From positions 27,496 to 91,495 of the forward strand of contig JANPER010000135.1 of the NCBI GenBank assembly GCA_031423015.1: a stretch of 64,000 nucleotides of DNA, read 5' to 3'. This DNA comes from DATGPD01 sp031423015. Its GTDB lineage: Bacteria; Planctomycetota; UBA1135; UBA2386. Position 1 is the stretch's first letter. Every line of letters begins with the position of its first letter. The notes under the pieces were generated by a model. It searched no databases. It was given only the letters and a program-made list of their open reading frames with translations, and was not told the DNA's origin. Shown one piece after another: positions 45,279 to 54,824 of this stretch. A program made the position numbers and the translations under genes.

Positions 45279-45608
45279 ATGGCCCAGCCACGCCTTTTGC
45301 ACCGCGTCATGCCGCGATCCGTAGCCCTCGCCTTCCTGTCCTTTTCGTTGCCCGGCCAATGTGAACCCGCCTTCCAACCCGGAGAACAGCTAGGAACCCC
45401 GCGGGGGAGCACGCTCGCGATGCAGGTGTTCGATCCAGACGGTGGCGGGGTCGCGCCGGACATGCTCGTGGTCGGCGGGGCGTTCGATGTAGGCGCGAGT
45501 CGCGCGGTGTCCGTCGCGGCGTACGACGGCTCGGAGTGGCAACCCTTGGGCTCGCCGCCGTCCGGGACGTGCACCGCGCTGAGCGTGCCGCTACCAGCGA
45601 TCGACTGA
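45279..45608 (+). pseudogene. N-terminal fragment of a secreted repeat protein
   Basis: 109 codons: a signal-like start (SVALAFLSFSLPGQC), then FQPGEQLGTPRGSTLAMQVFDPDGGGVAPDMLVVGGAFDVGASRAVSVAAYDGSEWQPLG. That is the opening of planctomycetal beta-propeller-like exported proteins, which normally run several hundred residues. The frame ends at 45608, where the toxin-antitoxin pair on the other strand begins, suggesting the pair replaced the rest of the gene. Confidence 0.6.
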
Positions 45609-45992
45609 CAACCCCTCGACTCGGCCGAACTCGCGCACGTTTCGCGTCGCCACCGTGAGTTGATAGGTGAGCGCGGTCGCCGCGATGATGAGATCGTGCG
45701 CCCCGATCGGCGAGCCCGCGCGCGCCAGGTCTGCCCACAGGGCCGCATGGCGCCTGGCGACATCGAGATCGAAAGGCAGGATCGGAACTCGATTCAGCAA
45801 GCGCTCGACGAAGTCATGACGCCGTTGTCGGCGCGCGGTCGTCTCCGCCCGGTGCACGCCGTGCAGAAGCTCGGAGGCGGTGATCGCGGCGAACGCGACG
45901 GAGTCAGCGGCCAAGCGCTCGCGAAGTTCGTCCATCGACAGTTGGCCGCGCTCGCTGGCAATGATGACGCTGCTGTCGACTACGAAGCCCAT
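45591..45992 (-). CDS. vapC: VapC-type PIN toxin
   Basis: 133 residues with an intact PIN site: FVVDSSVIIASERG (Asp), ITASELLHGVHRAE (Glu), IGAHDLIIAATALTYQL (Asp) and the C-terminal VATRNVREFGRVEGL. Expected to be an endoribonuclease inhibited by the Phd-type protein encoded just upstream, with which it overlaps by 13 bases. It is inserted among gene fragments and overlaps the end of one of them. Confidence 0.9.
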   Translation of the reverse strand: MGFVVDSSVIIASERGQLSMDELRERLAADSVAFAAITASELLHGVHRAETTARRQRRHDFVERLLNRVPILPFDLDVARRHAALWADLARAGSPIGAHDLIIAATALTYQLTVATRNVREFGRVEGLSVDRW

Positions 45993-46249
45993 GGTGACCT
46001 GGGGAGTTTGGGCTGGCGTCGTTGGACTTGATCGAGGTCGTCGGCGAAGGAGTCATCGCGCACCGTGCTCTCATCGAGCAATTGCAGCAGGTCGGTTACC
46101 GCCGCCGAGCGAGCCGTCCCTGCGGGTTCGATGCGGCACATGACTTCGCCATTGCGCACGACGACAAAGCTCTCGCCCGCATAGCGCACCCGGTTCAAGA
46201 GATCGGAGAAGGTACGCGCGGCCTCGGTGGCGGTGATTTCCTTGGGCAT
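45980..46249 (-). CDS. Phd/YefM family antitoxin
   Basis: 89 residues: ITATEAARTFSDLLNRVRYAGESFVVVRNGEVMCRIEP is the standard Phd/YefM DNA-binding fold. The tail (LLDESTVRDDSFADDLDQVQRRQPKLPRSPW) should bind the toxin. First gene of the pair, probably autoregulated through the AT-rich gap at 46250-46290, where the window shows TCTGATTCTCAGATAATCATAG. Confidence 0.9.
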   Translation of the reverse strand: MPKEITATEAARTFSDLLNRVRYAGESFVVVRNGEVMCRIEPAGTARSAAVTDLLQLLDESTVRDDSFADDLDQVQRRQPKLPRSPWAS

Positions 46250-46420
46250 GTTCTGTCTCTGATTCTCAGATAATCATAGCACGCGAGGTGCGAGGTCTTC
46301 AAGGCGGTGGCCCGGTTGCAGATTTCGAGTGGGCTCGTTCGGCGCGGTGCGCATCCACGCCCGCTGCCGTGAGCGAGATTGTGTGGCAATGCGCAGCCCG
46401 GCACGCGACTGTCCGCCGTG

Positions 46421-46951
46421 ATGCGCACTTTCCTTGCCAGTCTCGCGCTCGTCACGCTCTCGATCTCCACCCAAGACCCCGCCAAGCAAGCCGCGACCCC
46501 GCGCGTTGCGATCGGCAAGCCCACGCCGGTGTTCGTGCTCAACGACCACAACGGCCACGCGGTGCGCGTCGGCAATGAGTCGGACCGCTGGACCGTGCTC
46601 GCGTTCTTCCCCAAGGCGGCCACGCCGGGTTGAACCAAGGAAGTCTGTTCGCTGCGGGACGCAGCGAAAGAACTGGCGCAGCTCGGCGTGCGCGTGCTCG
46701 GCATCAGCGTCGATGACGTCGCCACGCAGGCGGCCTTTGCCAAGGCACAGAAGCTCGAGTTCGAGTTGTTGAGCGACCCCGACGCCAGCGCGGCCGGCAA
46801 GTTCGATGCGATGATGGCCGAGCGCCCGTTCAGCAAGCGGCTCACCTTCGTCATCGATCAGGCGGGCGTGCTGCGCCACATCGACGCCGCCGTGCAGGTG
46901 GGGAGTCACGGTGCCGACATGGTGGCCCTCGTGCGGAAACTCAAAGGCTGA
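46421..46951 (+). CDS. exported peroxiredoxin (BCP/PrxQ type), probable selenoprotein with in-frame TGA
   Basis: One continuous frame of 176 codons interrupted only by TGA at 46631-46633. Before it: a signal peptide (MRTFLASLALVTLSIS), GKPTPVFVLNDHNGHAVRV and TVLAFFPKAATPG. After it: TKEVCSLRDAAKELAQLGVRVLGISVDDVATQ and TFVIDQAGVLRHI. This is a whole bacterioferritin-comigratory-type peroxiredoxin in which TGA replaces the peroxidatic Cys of TPGCTKEVC. The resolving Cys five residues later is kept. A hairpin with the right placement for a bacterial SECIS follows. I infer selenocysteine insertion. A Cys-to-stop mutation is the alternative, but the rest shows no decay and frame and motifs are intact. 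It should reduce peroxides outside the cytoplasm. Confidence 0.85.
46631..46668 (+). promoter_or_regulatory. putative bacterial SECIS element
   Basis: After the TGA, TTCGCTGCG (46648-46656) and CGCAGCGAA (46660-46668) form nine perfect pairs around a GGA loop. The loop starts 23 nt after the TGA and begins with G, within the spacing and loop preference described for SelB-recognised hairpins in bacteria. Confidence 0.7.
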
Positions 46952-46971
46952 CGCTGCGCGTGACAACATCA

Positions 46972-47595
46972 CCACCTTGTCCACTCCAGCGTTCGTGCGC
47001 TTTCGACAGCCACTGGCCGACCCAGCCGAACAGATGGTGATCGCGAGCGACGCGATCAGCACGCACACGCGCGATGTGTTCTACACGCGCTTGCGAGGCC
47101 AACAGTTCTTCGTCAACGTCGACCAGAAGTTCGCGTCAGTGGCTGTTCCTGGCCTGCGCGAGTACGACGTGCGGCGGCAAGGCGTCATGAAAGGGCGGCG
47201 TGCTGCGCCTGTGGTGCATACCCCGCGCTGACGCCGACGGGTTCGGCAGCCCCATCCTGTTCTTGCAGTTCGATGACAGTCCGGCGGCTGACTTCCGCGG
47301 CATGGCCTTCGATCCGAGCGCGCGCGAACTGGCGCAGGGCGTCGTGGTGTTCAAGGACAGCGTGCGCGTCGTTCTGCCGCGCGCTTCCAGCCCGCTGACG
47401 CATGGCACAACGGGTGTCGCGATGATCCGTTCGCAACTGCCACGCCCGATCGACTCACCGCTGTTCGGCATGCAGATCAGCGACCTCGACGGTGACGGTC
47501 AGCTGGAGGTGACCTGCGGTTCGATCAGCCCCGCCACCAGCGGACCGCGCGAGCTGCTGCGCCTCGACCGCGGCTATCGCTCGCGGCCGCAGTAG
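46972..47595 (+). pseudogene. C-terminal remnant of an unrecognised secreted protein
   Basis: Two overlapping frames appear to continue one another: FRQPLADPAEQMVIASDAISTHTRDVFYTRLRGQQFFVNVDQKFASVAVPGLREYDVRRQGV in the first (to about 47190), and LRLWCIPRADADGFGSPILFLQFDDSPAADFRGMAFDPSARELAQG...DLDGDGQLEVTCGSIS in the second (to 47595). No start or signal peptide is present. The DLDGDGQLEV motif resembles an FG-GAP calcium site. I regard it as the decayed end of an exported protein gene. Confidence 0.4.
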
Positions 47596-47606
47596 GGCGC
47601 GACCGC

Positions 47607-48167
47607 CTACTGGATCCCGATGGCTTGCGAGAAGTGGAAGCCGGGGAGCGAGCACGGGTCGACGATGACCGCCTGCGCCCAGATCGTGGTGCCAAAGCAA
47701 GTGCTCGTTGGGATCGGGATGCGCAGGTGAAAGAACCCCGACGGCGGGGTGGTCGGAGTGGCGAACGCGTTCAGCCAGCAGCCGGCTGACAGGTTGAGGG
47801 CAAAGCAACGGTTGGTGGTGGGGTTGCCGGTGGTGCAGAAGGTCCCCGGCGGCCCACCGCACAACGCTGGCACGGCGCTGAAGGCGATGTTGCTCGAGCC
47901 GCCGCAAGGTGGGCAGAAGCTCAAGAAGATGACGGCGGCGATCGCGGTGGGCGCCGCGTTCACGCGGTACTGCAGGACGCCGAAGTTCGTGCAGGAGTGC
48001 GCTCCTCCTGGCACCAGGAAGCACGAGCTGGTGCTGGTGCCAGCCAAGCCGGGAAGGCTCGGCGGCATCGTGACTTCGAGGTCATTCACGCCCGCTACGC
48101 CGGTGGTTTGCGCCACGGTGAACGGCGCCAAGAACAGGGGAAGGAGAACAGCAAGGGCGCGCAGCAT
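47607..48167 (-). CDS. secreted cysteine-rich protein of unknown function
   Basis: 186 residues with a clear signal peptide (MLRALAVLLPLFLAPFTVAQ). The mature chain has nine or more cysteines in patterns such as SSCFLVPGGAHSCTNFG, FCPPCGGSSN and FCTTGNPTTNRCFAL, suggesting disulfides, and Thr/Pro-rich stretches. No family recognised. It is convergent with the remnant ending at 47595 and surrounded by gene fragments, but itself looks intact. Confidence 0.7.
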   Translation of the reverse strand: MLRALAVLLPLFLAPFTVAQTTGVAGVNDLEVTMPPSLPGLAGTSTSSCFLVPGGAHSCTNFGVLQYRVNAAPTAIAAVIFLSFCPPCGGSSNIAFSAVPALCGGPPGTFCTTGNPTTNRCFALNLSAGCWLNAFATPTTPPSGFFHLRIPIPTSTCFGTTIWAQAVIVDPCSLPGFHFSQAIGIQ

Positions 48168-48529
48168 GATGAATGGGGAGTGCAGGGGTTTGTTTGACGC
48201 GGATCGCGAGGTCCACGACCAAGCGGTTTACCACAAGGTGACCGAGCCAGGGCGTCGCTGGACATTCTCGCACAGGAATCGAAGCGCGGCTCGCGAGGAA
48301 CGCAGGGGCGCGCGCCGCGTCGCGTGCGCGCGGGTCGTTCCGCCCATGGCAGCGTGCCGTCGCGGCCGCGGCGGCCCGGTCCGTGGTCGCGTTGGGGTGG
48401 CCCCGGCGCGACGCTGACCATCTGGGTGCGGCTGATGGCTCACGACGTTGCCGGCGATCCGATGACCGGCTTGCGCTGGACACGAAAGACAACCGAGAAG
48501 ATCCGTCGGCAACTTCGGTCGGTTGGTAT

Positions 48530-48940
48530 CCGTGTTGCGCGGACCACGAGGTGGGGACTCAAGGGCTTCACCACGACCATCAAGGAGTTCGACCTGCGGC
48601 CGGGCGGGCGCTTCAAGCAGGTGATGCACGGGCCCGACGGCACCGACTATCCCAACCTCAGCCTGTTCCGCGAAGTCGTGCCGCACGAGCGCATCGTCTA
48701 CACGCACGGCGGCGGCAAGGAGGGCGGCGTCGGGGCGCAGTTCGAGGCGACCTCGACAACAACGGCGCCACGACGTTGACGCTGCGTTCGCGCGTGCTCA
48801 ACGCTAGCGAGTGCGAGCGCAAGACGTTCCGCGACGGCCCTGACAGCGTGCGCGCGGGATTCGGCGGGACGTTCGACCAGCTCGACCAGTACCGCGCGCC
48901 AGTGAAGAGCACGCGGTGTCAGCGCGGCGGCGTATCCTGA
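48530..48940 (+). pseudogene. decayed SRPBCC (AHSA1-type) domain gene
   Basis: WGLKGFTTTIKEFDLRPGGRFKQVMHGPDGTDYPN and REVVPHERIVYTHGGGKEGG are a near-perfect AHSA1/START-like core. After that the frame is lost, and a second frame shows TTLTLRSRVLNASECERKTFRDGPDSVRAGFGGTFDQLDQY, the degraded C-terminal half. The usual N-terminus (ending in RWWGP) is missing. At least one frameshift and a start loss make it a pseudogene. 48168-48529 contains no other supported gene. Confidence 0.7.
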
Positions 48941-48944
48941 CCGC

Positions 48945-50510
48945 GTGCTACGCGTCGCCGGTGTCCTGTTCGTCTGTGTTGTCCCGGCGCAGGATCCATC
49001 GCTCAGGTTGGATGTCGACTTGACGACGGAGAAGGGTCACGCGGCGGTGTTCGTGCGCATGGCCGACCAGCTCTTTCCGCGCGGCGGCGAATACGAAGCG
49101 TTCTGCGCTCAGCAAGGTGAGGCCCCGCGGTCGCGCGTGCGAGCGCGCGCGCTGACGGCGCTGCGCGAAAAGAGCGACGCGTCGTTCGCGGCGGTGCACG
49201 ATCTCGTCGACGAACTGACCGAGGCCGGGCACCTGCGGGATGCGCGTTGGTTCTGGATCGTGAACGGGATCGCGTGCGCCGCGGACGCCGCAGCGTGCGA
49301 GCGTCTTGCGGCGCACGACGCGGTCGCGTGCGTGCATCGCCAGCGCCAACCGGGTCGGCCGCAGCAGGACCGCGCCCGGCGCGCGGCGCCGTTCCGAGCG
49401 CGAGGCGAGAAGGCGCTGGCCGCGACGCTGGCCGCGTGGCGCGACGACGGCGACGAGCCGTTGGCCCTCGTGGGGGTCACGGTGCCGTGGAATCTCACCG
49501 CGATCGGCGCCGACGCCGCGTGGGCCACAGGTGCGCTCGGCGCTGAGGTCGTCGTGGCGCTCTGCGACTCGGGCCTCGAGCCCGTGCCGCCACTCGCCGG
49601 CGCGCTGTGGCGCAACCCGCGTGAGACCATGAACGGCAAGGACGACGACGGCGACGGGCGCGTCGACGACTTGTTCGGCTGGGACTGCGATGGCGACACG
49701 CCCTTCGTGCTTGGCGATCCCGACCATTCGCACGGCTCGATGTGCGCGGGGATCGTCGCCGGTCGCCCGGCGGGTGAACCCCTGCACCTCACCGGCGTCG
49801 CGCCGCGCGCACGGCTCATGATCCTGCGCGGCATGGGTCGGCTCGACGCGTACGAGTACGCGGCCGAGCACGGCGCCGACGTCCTGTCGATGAGCTACAT
49901 GTGGGTGAACGTCGATCTGGGCAGCTACCGCGGCGTGTATCGCACTGCGCATGAGCACCTCGCCGCGTGCGGCGTAGTCGCCGTCGGCGGCGCCGGCAAC
50001 TTCAAGCGCACGGCGCCCCCGGGGAAGCAGATCACGCTGCCGAAGGACATCCCGTGCGTGCTCGCCGTTGCCGGCACCACGCCCGATGGTACGCAGGCGC
50101 CGTTCAGCAGCGAGGGTCCGTGCAACTGGAGCGGCGTGCCGTTCTTCGACGACTACCCCGCGTCGGCGCCGTTGCGCAAGCCCGACCTGTGCGCGCCGGC
50201 GGTCGGCATTCCGGTGTGGCACTGGGTGGCGAACAGCGGCGGCAACGCGCGGGTGCTGTGGCGCGGCGACGACGGCTTCGGCCTCGTCGTCGGCCCGCGC
50301 GGCAACTCGTTTGCCGGCCCGCACGCCGCGGGCGTAGCGGCCCTGGTATTCGGCGTGAACCGCGAACTCACGCCATGGCGCGTGCAGGCGCTGCTCGCGG
50401 CGACGTGCCGCGACCTCGGGCCGGATGGCCACGACGTCGCGTTCGGCGCTGGTCTGCTGCGCGCCGACCTGGCGGTGACTGCGGCGCGCGCGGCCAAGGT
50501 GGCGGACTGA
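48945..50510 (+). CDS. exported S8 family serine protease (subtilase)
   Basis: 521 residues: a short signal peptide (about 1-16), a propeptide-like helical region to about 170, then a subtilisin domain with the triad in VVVALCDSGLEP (Asp), GDPDHSHGSMCAGIVAG (His) and GPRGNSFAGPHAAGVAALV (Ser). An acidic insert NGKDDDGDGRVDDLFGWDCDGD probably binds calcium. Expected to act outside the cytoplasm. TATCCT ends 6 bases before the GTG start. It stands alone upstream of the convergent kinase gene. Confidence 0.9.
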   Translation: MLRVAGVLFVCVVPAQDPSLRLDVDLTTEKGHAAVFVRMADQLFPRGGEYEAFCAQQGEAPRSRVRARALTALREKSDASFAAVHDLVDELTEAGHLRDARWFWIVNGIACAADAAACERLAAHDAVACVHRQRQPGRPQQDRARRAAPFRARGEKALAATLAAWRDDGDEPLALVGVTVPWNLTAIGADAAWATGALGAEVVVALCDSGLEPVPPLAGALWRNPRETMNGKDDDGDGRVDDLFGWDCDGDTPFVLGDPDHSHGSMCAGIVAGRPAGEPLHLTGVAPRARLMILRGMGRLDAYEYAAEHGADVLSMSYMWVNVDLGSYRGVYRTAHEHLAACGVVAVGGAGNFKRTAPPGKQITLPKDIPCVLAVAGTTPDGTQAPFSSEGPCNWSGVPFFDDYPASAPLRKPDLCAPAVGIPVWHWVANSGGNARVLWRGDDGFGLVVGPRGNSFAGPHAAGVAALVFGVNRELTPWRVQALLAATCRDLGPDGHDVAFGAGLLRADLAVTAARAAKVAD

Positions 50511-50574
50511 CGCGCGCGTCGCCGATCGCGTCGTCGGCGAGGGCACTGACCGAAACAGAAGTGCAAGAGGATCG

Positions 50575-53500
50575 TCAGCGACCAGGCCGACCTGCCTCGG
50601 CGCCGAACTCGGCGCGCACCGCCGCCAGCTTGTGCACCACGTCGGCGTCATCGCCGCACGCGGTCCGCGCCGTGGCGAGCACTTTGTCCAAGCGCGTTGC
50701 GGCCGTGGCCGTGTCCCGGGTCTGTGCCAAACACGCGCCGTGCAACGCCGCCAACTCGACCAGCGGGCCGACATTGGCGGCGACGTTGGCAAGGCTCGCG
50801 TCGACCGCGGCACGTAAGTGCGGCTCGGCGTCGGCGTGCCGGCCGAGCTCCAGCAGTGACAGGCCGAGTTCCTCGCGCACCGGTGGCTGCAGGTCGGCAT
50901 CGGCAATGCCCGCACACGCGGCAATGAACTCGACACATAGCGGTTCGCCTTCGGCGCGGCGGTCGAGGTCGCACAATGCGCGGCCGTAGGACGCCGCTAG
51001 GGTCTTGCCCGCGGTGTCGTTGCGGCGCCCGTTCGGCAACAGTTCAAGAGAACGCAGAAACCACGGGGCGGCCTCCGCCACTTGCCCCTGCCGCTGCAAG
51101 TTGCGCGCGAGCCGCGCCATGTGGGTGGGCGCACTCGCGCTCGGCTTGCCGTCGTCACCGACGCACGCGTCCACGTTGTCGCGGCGATGCTTGCTGGCCT
51201 CCACCAAGCGTCCTCGGCGCTCGATCACGTCGGCGAGCAACCCGCGCACGGCGATCACGTCGTTGTGCCGTGCACCCCAAGCGGCAATCTGTCGCGGCAC
51301 CGGCTGGTCAGTCGCGCTTCCGCCTCGGGGAGCTGCCCCAGATTCACCAAGAACGCCGAGAGGTTGCTCTCCACGAGGCATGTGTAGCGATGCGCCTCGC
51401 CAAACCCTTGCTTGCGGCCTTCGACGACCTGTCGCATCTGCGCCAGCGCCTCGGCAGTCTCACCCAGCTTCCATTGCAGCACGGCGAGGTTGTTCTGCTG
51501 CGTCAACACCAAGTCGTGGGTCGGTTCGAGTTCGGCGGTAGCGATCGCGAGCAGTTCCTGGAGGGTCTCCTTGGCGGCGGCGAGGTCGCCCTTCTGCATC
51601 AGCAGTTCAGCGAGCGTGGCTTGACAGCGCAGCGTGCGCGTGTGACGCGGCCCCTCTGTGCGCAGGAAGCCAGCCAACGCCTCCCGAATCAGCGGTTCCG
51701 CCTCCGCCGTCTGACCAAGGCCCGCGTGCGCGTGACCGAGACCTTGTTTCATGGCTAGCGTGTTCGGGTTGTCCTCACCCAAAACGCGCTGCGCCGTCGG
51801 CAACACTGTTTGCAAGATGTCGCGCGCGTCGGCAAAGCGCCGCAGATCTTCGGCCAGCAGGCTGGTCAACGTGAGCGCGGTGAGAAGGTAGTCGGAGTGC
51901 TCGGGACCGAGCGTGCGCTCGTACGCGTCGAGCACCAAGCGCAGTCCTGCCTCGGCGTCGGCGAGGTCGCCAAACACGCGCTGCAGGCGCGCGAGGCTCT
52001 GCACGGCGCCCAAATGCAGGCGGTCGTCCTCCGGCAGGGTGTGCGCCGCCGCAGCCACCGTCGCTTCGAGTTCGACCCGCGCCTCCGCGTAGCTGCCAGC
52101 CTCCAGCAGGGCACGGCCGAGGCTCAGCCGCGCTGGAAGCGTGCGGCCGTGATCGAGACCGAACTGCCGGGTCAGGCTCGCCTTGATCGTCCGCGCCTCG
52201 GGAAGGACCTCGGTGAAGCGCTCCGCGCTCACCAAGGCAAGAACCAAAGCACTGCGGCACGCGAGCGTGTCAGCGTGCTCGTCGCCCAGCAGCCGGCGGC
52301 GTATCTCGATGGCGGGTCGAATGGTCTGCTCGCACAGGTCGTAGCGGCCAAACGCTTGAAACGCCTGCGCCAGCGACAGACGCAGGTCGGCCTCCAACGT
52401 CGGCGCGTCCGGAAACGCTAGCTCCGTGCGCATGTGCTCGAGCACGTCGGCCAACTTCACCTCGGCGCCGATTCGAATCGGGTTGAAGCGCGACAAAGTG
52501 CCCTTCATGAAGTCGGCGCTGCGCGTGGCCAACTGCTCGGCACTCGTGGTGCGGGCCAACAGCACCGACGTCCAGATCAGCGAACCCGCGAGGACGAAGA
52601 ACGCCGTCGCGATCCCAACCACCAAGCCACGGTGGCGCGCCGCGAGTTTGCGCAGAGAGTGCAAGCCACTCGGTGGTCGCGCCGCGATCGGCTCGTCGCG
52701 CAAGTAGCGGCGCAGATCGGCAGCGAACTCGGAGGCGGCGGCGTAACGCTGGCCGCGGTCTTTGGCGAGCGCGTGCATGACGATGGTGTCGAGGTCGCCG
52801 CGCAGCGCCGGCGCGACCGCCGCCAGCCGGATCGGCTCGCCGTCGCGCACCGTCTGCAACGCCGCGAGCAGGTTCTTGCCGGCGAGGTCGTGGGGCAGAC
52901 GCCCGGTCAGACACTCAAACGCCACCACGCCGAGCGCGTACACGTCCGAGCGCACGTCGATTTGGTCGACGTCGGCCGAGGTCTGTTCCGGGCTCATGTA
53001 CGGCAGCGTGCCGGCGAGGACACCGACGCTGGTAACCATGGTCGCCAGCGTCGCTGTTTGGTCGGTGCTGGCGGCGCGGGCGATGCCGAAGTCCAACACC
53101 TTGGGGCGCCCCGACCCGTCGACCAGGATGTTCGACGGCTTCAGGTCGCAGTGAATGATGCCACGCTGATGTGCGTGGTGAACCGCGTCGCCAACCTCGG
53201 CGAGCAACGCCACGCGCGCGCGCGCGTCGAGCTTGTTGGCTTCGGCGTGCTCGACCAACGAACGCCCCTCGACCAGCTCCATGGCGAAGAACGACTGCGG
53301 GCCCTCGCCAGTGTCGGCTTCGCCGGCCTCGAACACCTGCGCGATGCCGGGGTGGTGCAAACGCGCCAGCACGTGCGCCTCCCAAGCAAACCGGCTGCGC
53401 GCACGCGGGGTCGTGAGCGAAGGCCGCAGTACCTTCAGCGCCACGGTGCGCCGTGGGTTGTCTTGCTCGGCCAGGTAGACCACACCCATGCCGCCCACGC

Positions 53501-53804
53501 CGAGCACCGATCGGATGGCGTAGCGGCCGATGCGCTCCGGCAAGCGCGACGGCACCTGCTTGCCGCCGGACCAAGTGTCAGTGGCGGCGAATCGCGCGGG
53601 ATCGAGCAAGAAGCTGCCCGCCGAGTCGCTTTCCGCCAGCAGCCGTTCCACTTCCCGCAGCAGCGCGAGGTCATCGCCGCAGAGCGTGCGGAGGCGTACC
53701 GCGCGTTCGGCTGCCGGGGTCTCGTACAGTTGCAAGAACGCGTCGCGCACGCGACCGTAGTCGGGTTCGGCGCCCACTGCCGACGACTGGGAAGACGATG
53801 CCAT
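50575..53804 (-). CDS. Ser/Thr protein kinase with C-terminal TPR repeats, interrupted by a frameshift
   Basis: The upstream frame (53804-51255) gives an N-terminal helical segment, a kinase domain (about residues 90-360: LGVGGMGVVYLAEQ, VALKVL, IIHCDLKPSN, DFGIA, YMSPEQ), a membrane helix near 410 and many TPR units. At about 51290 the frame changes and TPRs continue to 50575 (ADVIERRGRLVEASKHR, VAEAAPWFLRSLELLPNG, LSLLELGRHADAEPHL). Total would be about 1,070 residues. The catalytic loop reads HCD instead of HRD, so it lacks the Arg that usually contacts the phosphorylated activation loop. A true frameshift would truncate only the last TPRs. The adjacent ECF sigma gene suggests a kinase-controlled transcription unit. 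Confidence 0.82.
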
Positions 53805-53864
53805 GGCTGACGGTGTAGACGCTACGGCCGCGGCACGCTGTTGACCATTCGGGGGACACCGGGG

Positions 53865-54386
53865 TCAGCGCGCGTCGCGGCGAGTGTCATCGCCGCGGTC
53901 GTCGCGCATCTCGGCGCGCAGCCAGGCACGCGCCATGTTCCAGTCGCCCTGCACCGTGCGCCGCGACAGGCCCAGGCTGACGGCGATCTCGTCGGCGGTG
54001 AGGCCAGCGAAGAAGCGCATTTCGACGATTCGGGCTTGGCGCGCATCCAGGCGTCCAAGGCGTTCGAGTGCTTCATGCACCGCCAGGATGTCGACGCCGG
54101 CTTGCGCGCGTTCGTCAAGGATCAAGGTCGCGTCGATGTCGACGCAAGCGCCGACGGCGCGCTTGCCGGCGCCGCGGCGGCGGGCGTGGTCGACCAGGAC
54201 ACGGCGCATCGTGGTAGCGGCCAACGCTAGCAAGTGGGTGCGAGCACCGACCGTAAGCGATGCTTGCGCCAGGCGCAGATAGGCCTCGTGTACAAGGGCG
54301 GTCGGCTGCAGGGTGTGGCCAACGCGCTCGCCGCGCAGGCAACCAACGGCCATCTGGCGCAACTCTAGGTTCCACAGCCGAAGCAT
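53865..54386 (-). CDS. ECF sigma factor, N-terminus replaced by a repeat element
   Basis: 173 residues. GHTLQPTALVHEAYLRLAQ, THLLALAATTMRRVLVDHARRR (region 2) and ARQARIVEMRFFAGLTADEIAVSLGLSRRTVQGDWNMARAWL (region 4) are typical of the planctomycete/acidobacterial ECF group usually encoded beside Ser/Thr kinases (TIGR02999-like). Such proteins start about 20 residues earlier, with a helix before LRQMA. Here the first codons (MLRLWN) come from the end of the 215-bp palindromic element at 54370-54584. The insertion may have removed the promoter and start, or supplied a new start. Confidence 0.8.
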   Translation of the reverse strand: MLRLWNLELRQMAVGCLRGERVGHTLQPTALVHEAYLRLAQASLTVGARTHLLALAATTMRRVLVDHARRRGAGKRAVGACVDIDATLILDERAQAGVDILAVHEALERLGRLDARQARIVEMRFFAGLTADEIAVSLGLSRRTVQGDWNMARAWLRAEMRDDRGDDTRRDAR

Positions 54387-54584
54387 CTTCGCGAAGCGCG
54401 AAGATGTTTCGGCTGTGGAAAGTCATGAGCCGTAAGTTGTTAGCCGTAAGTCCAGAACGCGGACAGGCGGTCAGACAGGTAGGCAGCGGTCTGGGACTTA
54501 GGGCTGACGTCTTACGGCTCACGACTCGCGGCAGAGCCGTTCATGCAGCCGCCCTCGCGTCTCGTTGGTTGCGGCTCTGCCGCG
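54370..54584. mobile_element. 215-bp palindrome-rich element, copy B2
   Basis: About 95% identical, in reverse orientation, to 62316-62530. It contains a long hairpin (TTCCACAGCCGAAGCATC... paired with its complement, arms of about 24), a larger imperfect stem around AGCCGTAAG/CTTACGGCT motifs, and a 12-bp stem (CGGCTCTGCCGC). Flanks are CTAGG and CTGAG, compatible with an eroded CTNAG duplication. Confidence 0.8.
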
Positions 54585-54589
54585 CTGAG

Positions 54590-54651
54590 CTTCTCCTGCC
54601 GCGGTTCTTCGTGTGGCGCGAAGATTCGGCTGACGGCAGCGGCAGGAGAAG
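54590..54651. repeat. hairpin next to element B2
   Basis: Perfect 13-bp arms, CTTCTCCTGCCGC at 54590-54602 and its complement at 54639-54651, enclosing a 36-base loop that itself contains CTTCG/CGAAG. The following 54652-54824 holds only short GC-rich repeats and no supported gene. Confidence 0.6.
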
Positions 54652-54824
54652 CGACCCAGAGACAACAGCGCCGGCGGCCCCTTCTGGTCGGCGCTGCGCC
54701 GACATCAGCCTCGTTGGCTGTGGCCGCCGGTCACGCTGAGCTGCAAGGCCCCGCACAACAGCGCGAGTGGCACCCCTAGCAACTAGCTCGCCATTTCGGT
54801 TGCGGGCGCCGCCCGCGTTTCGAG

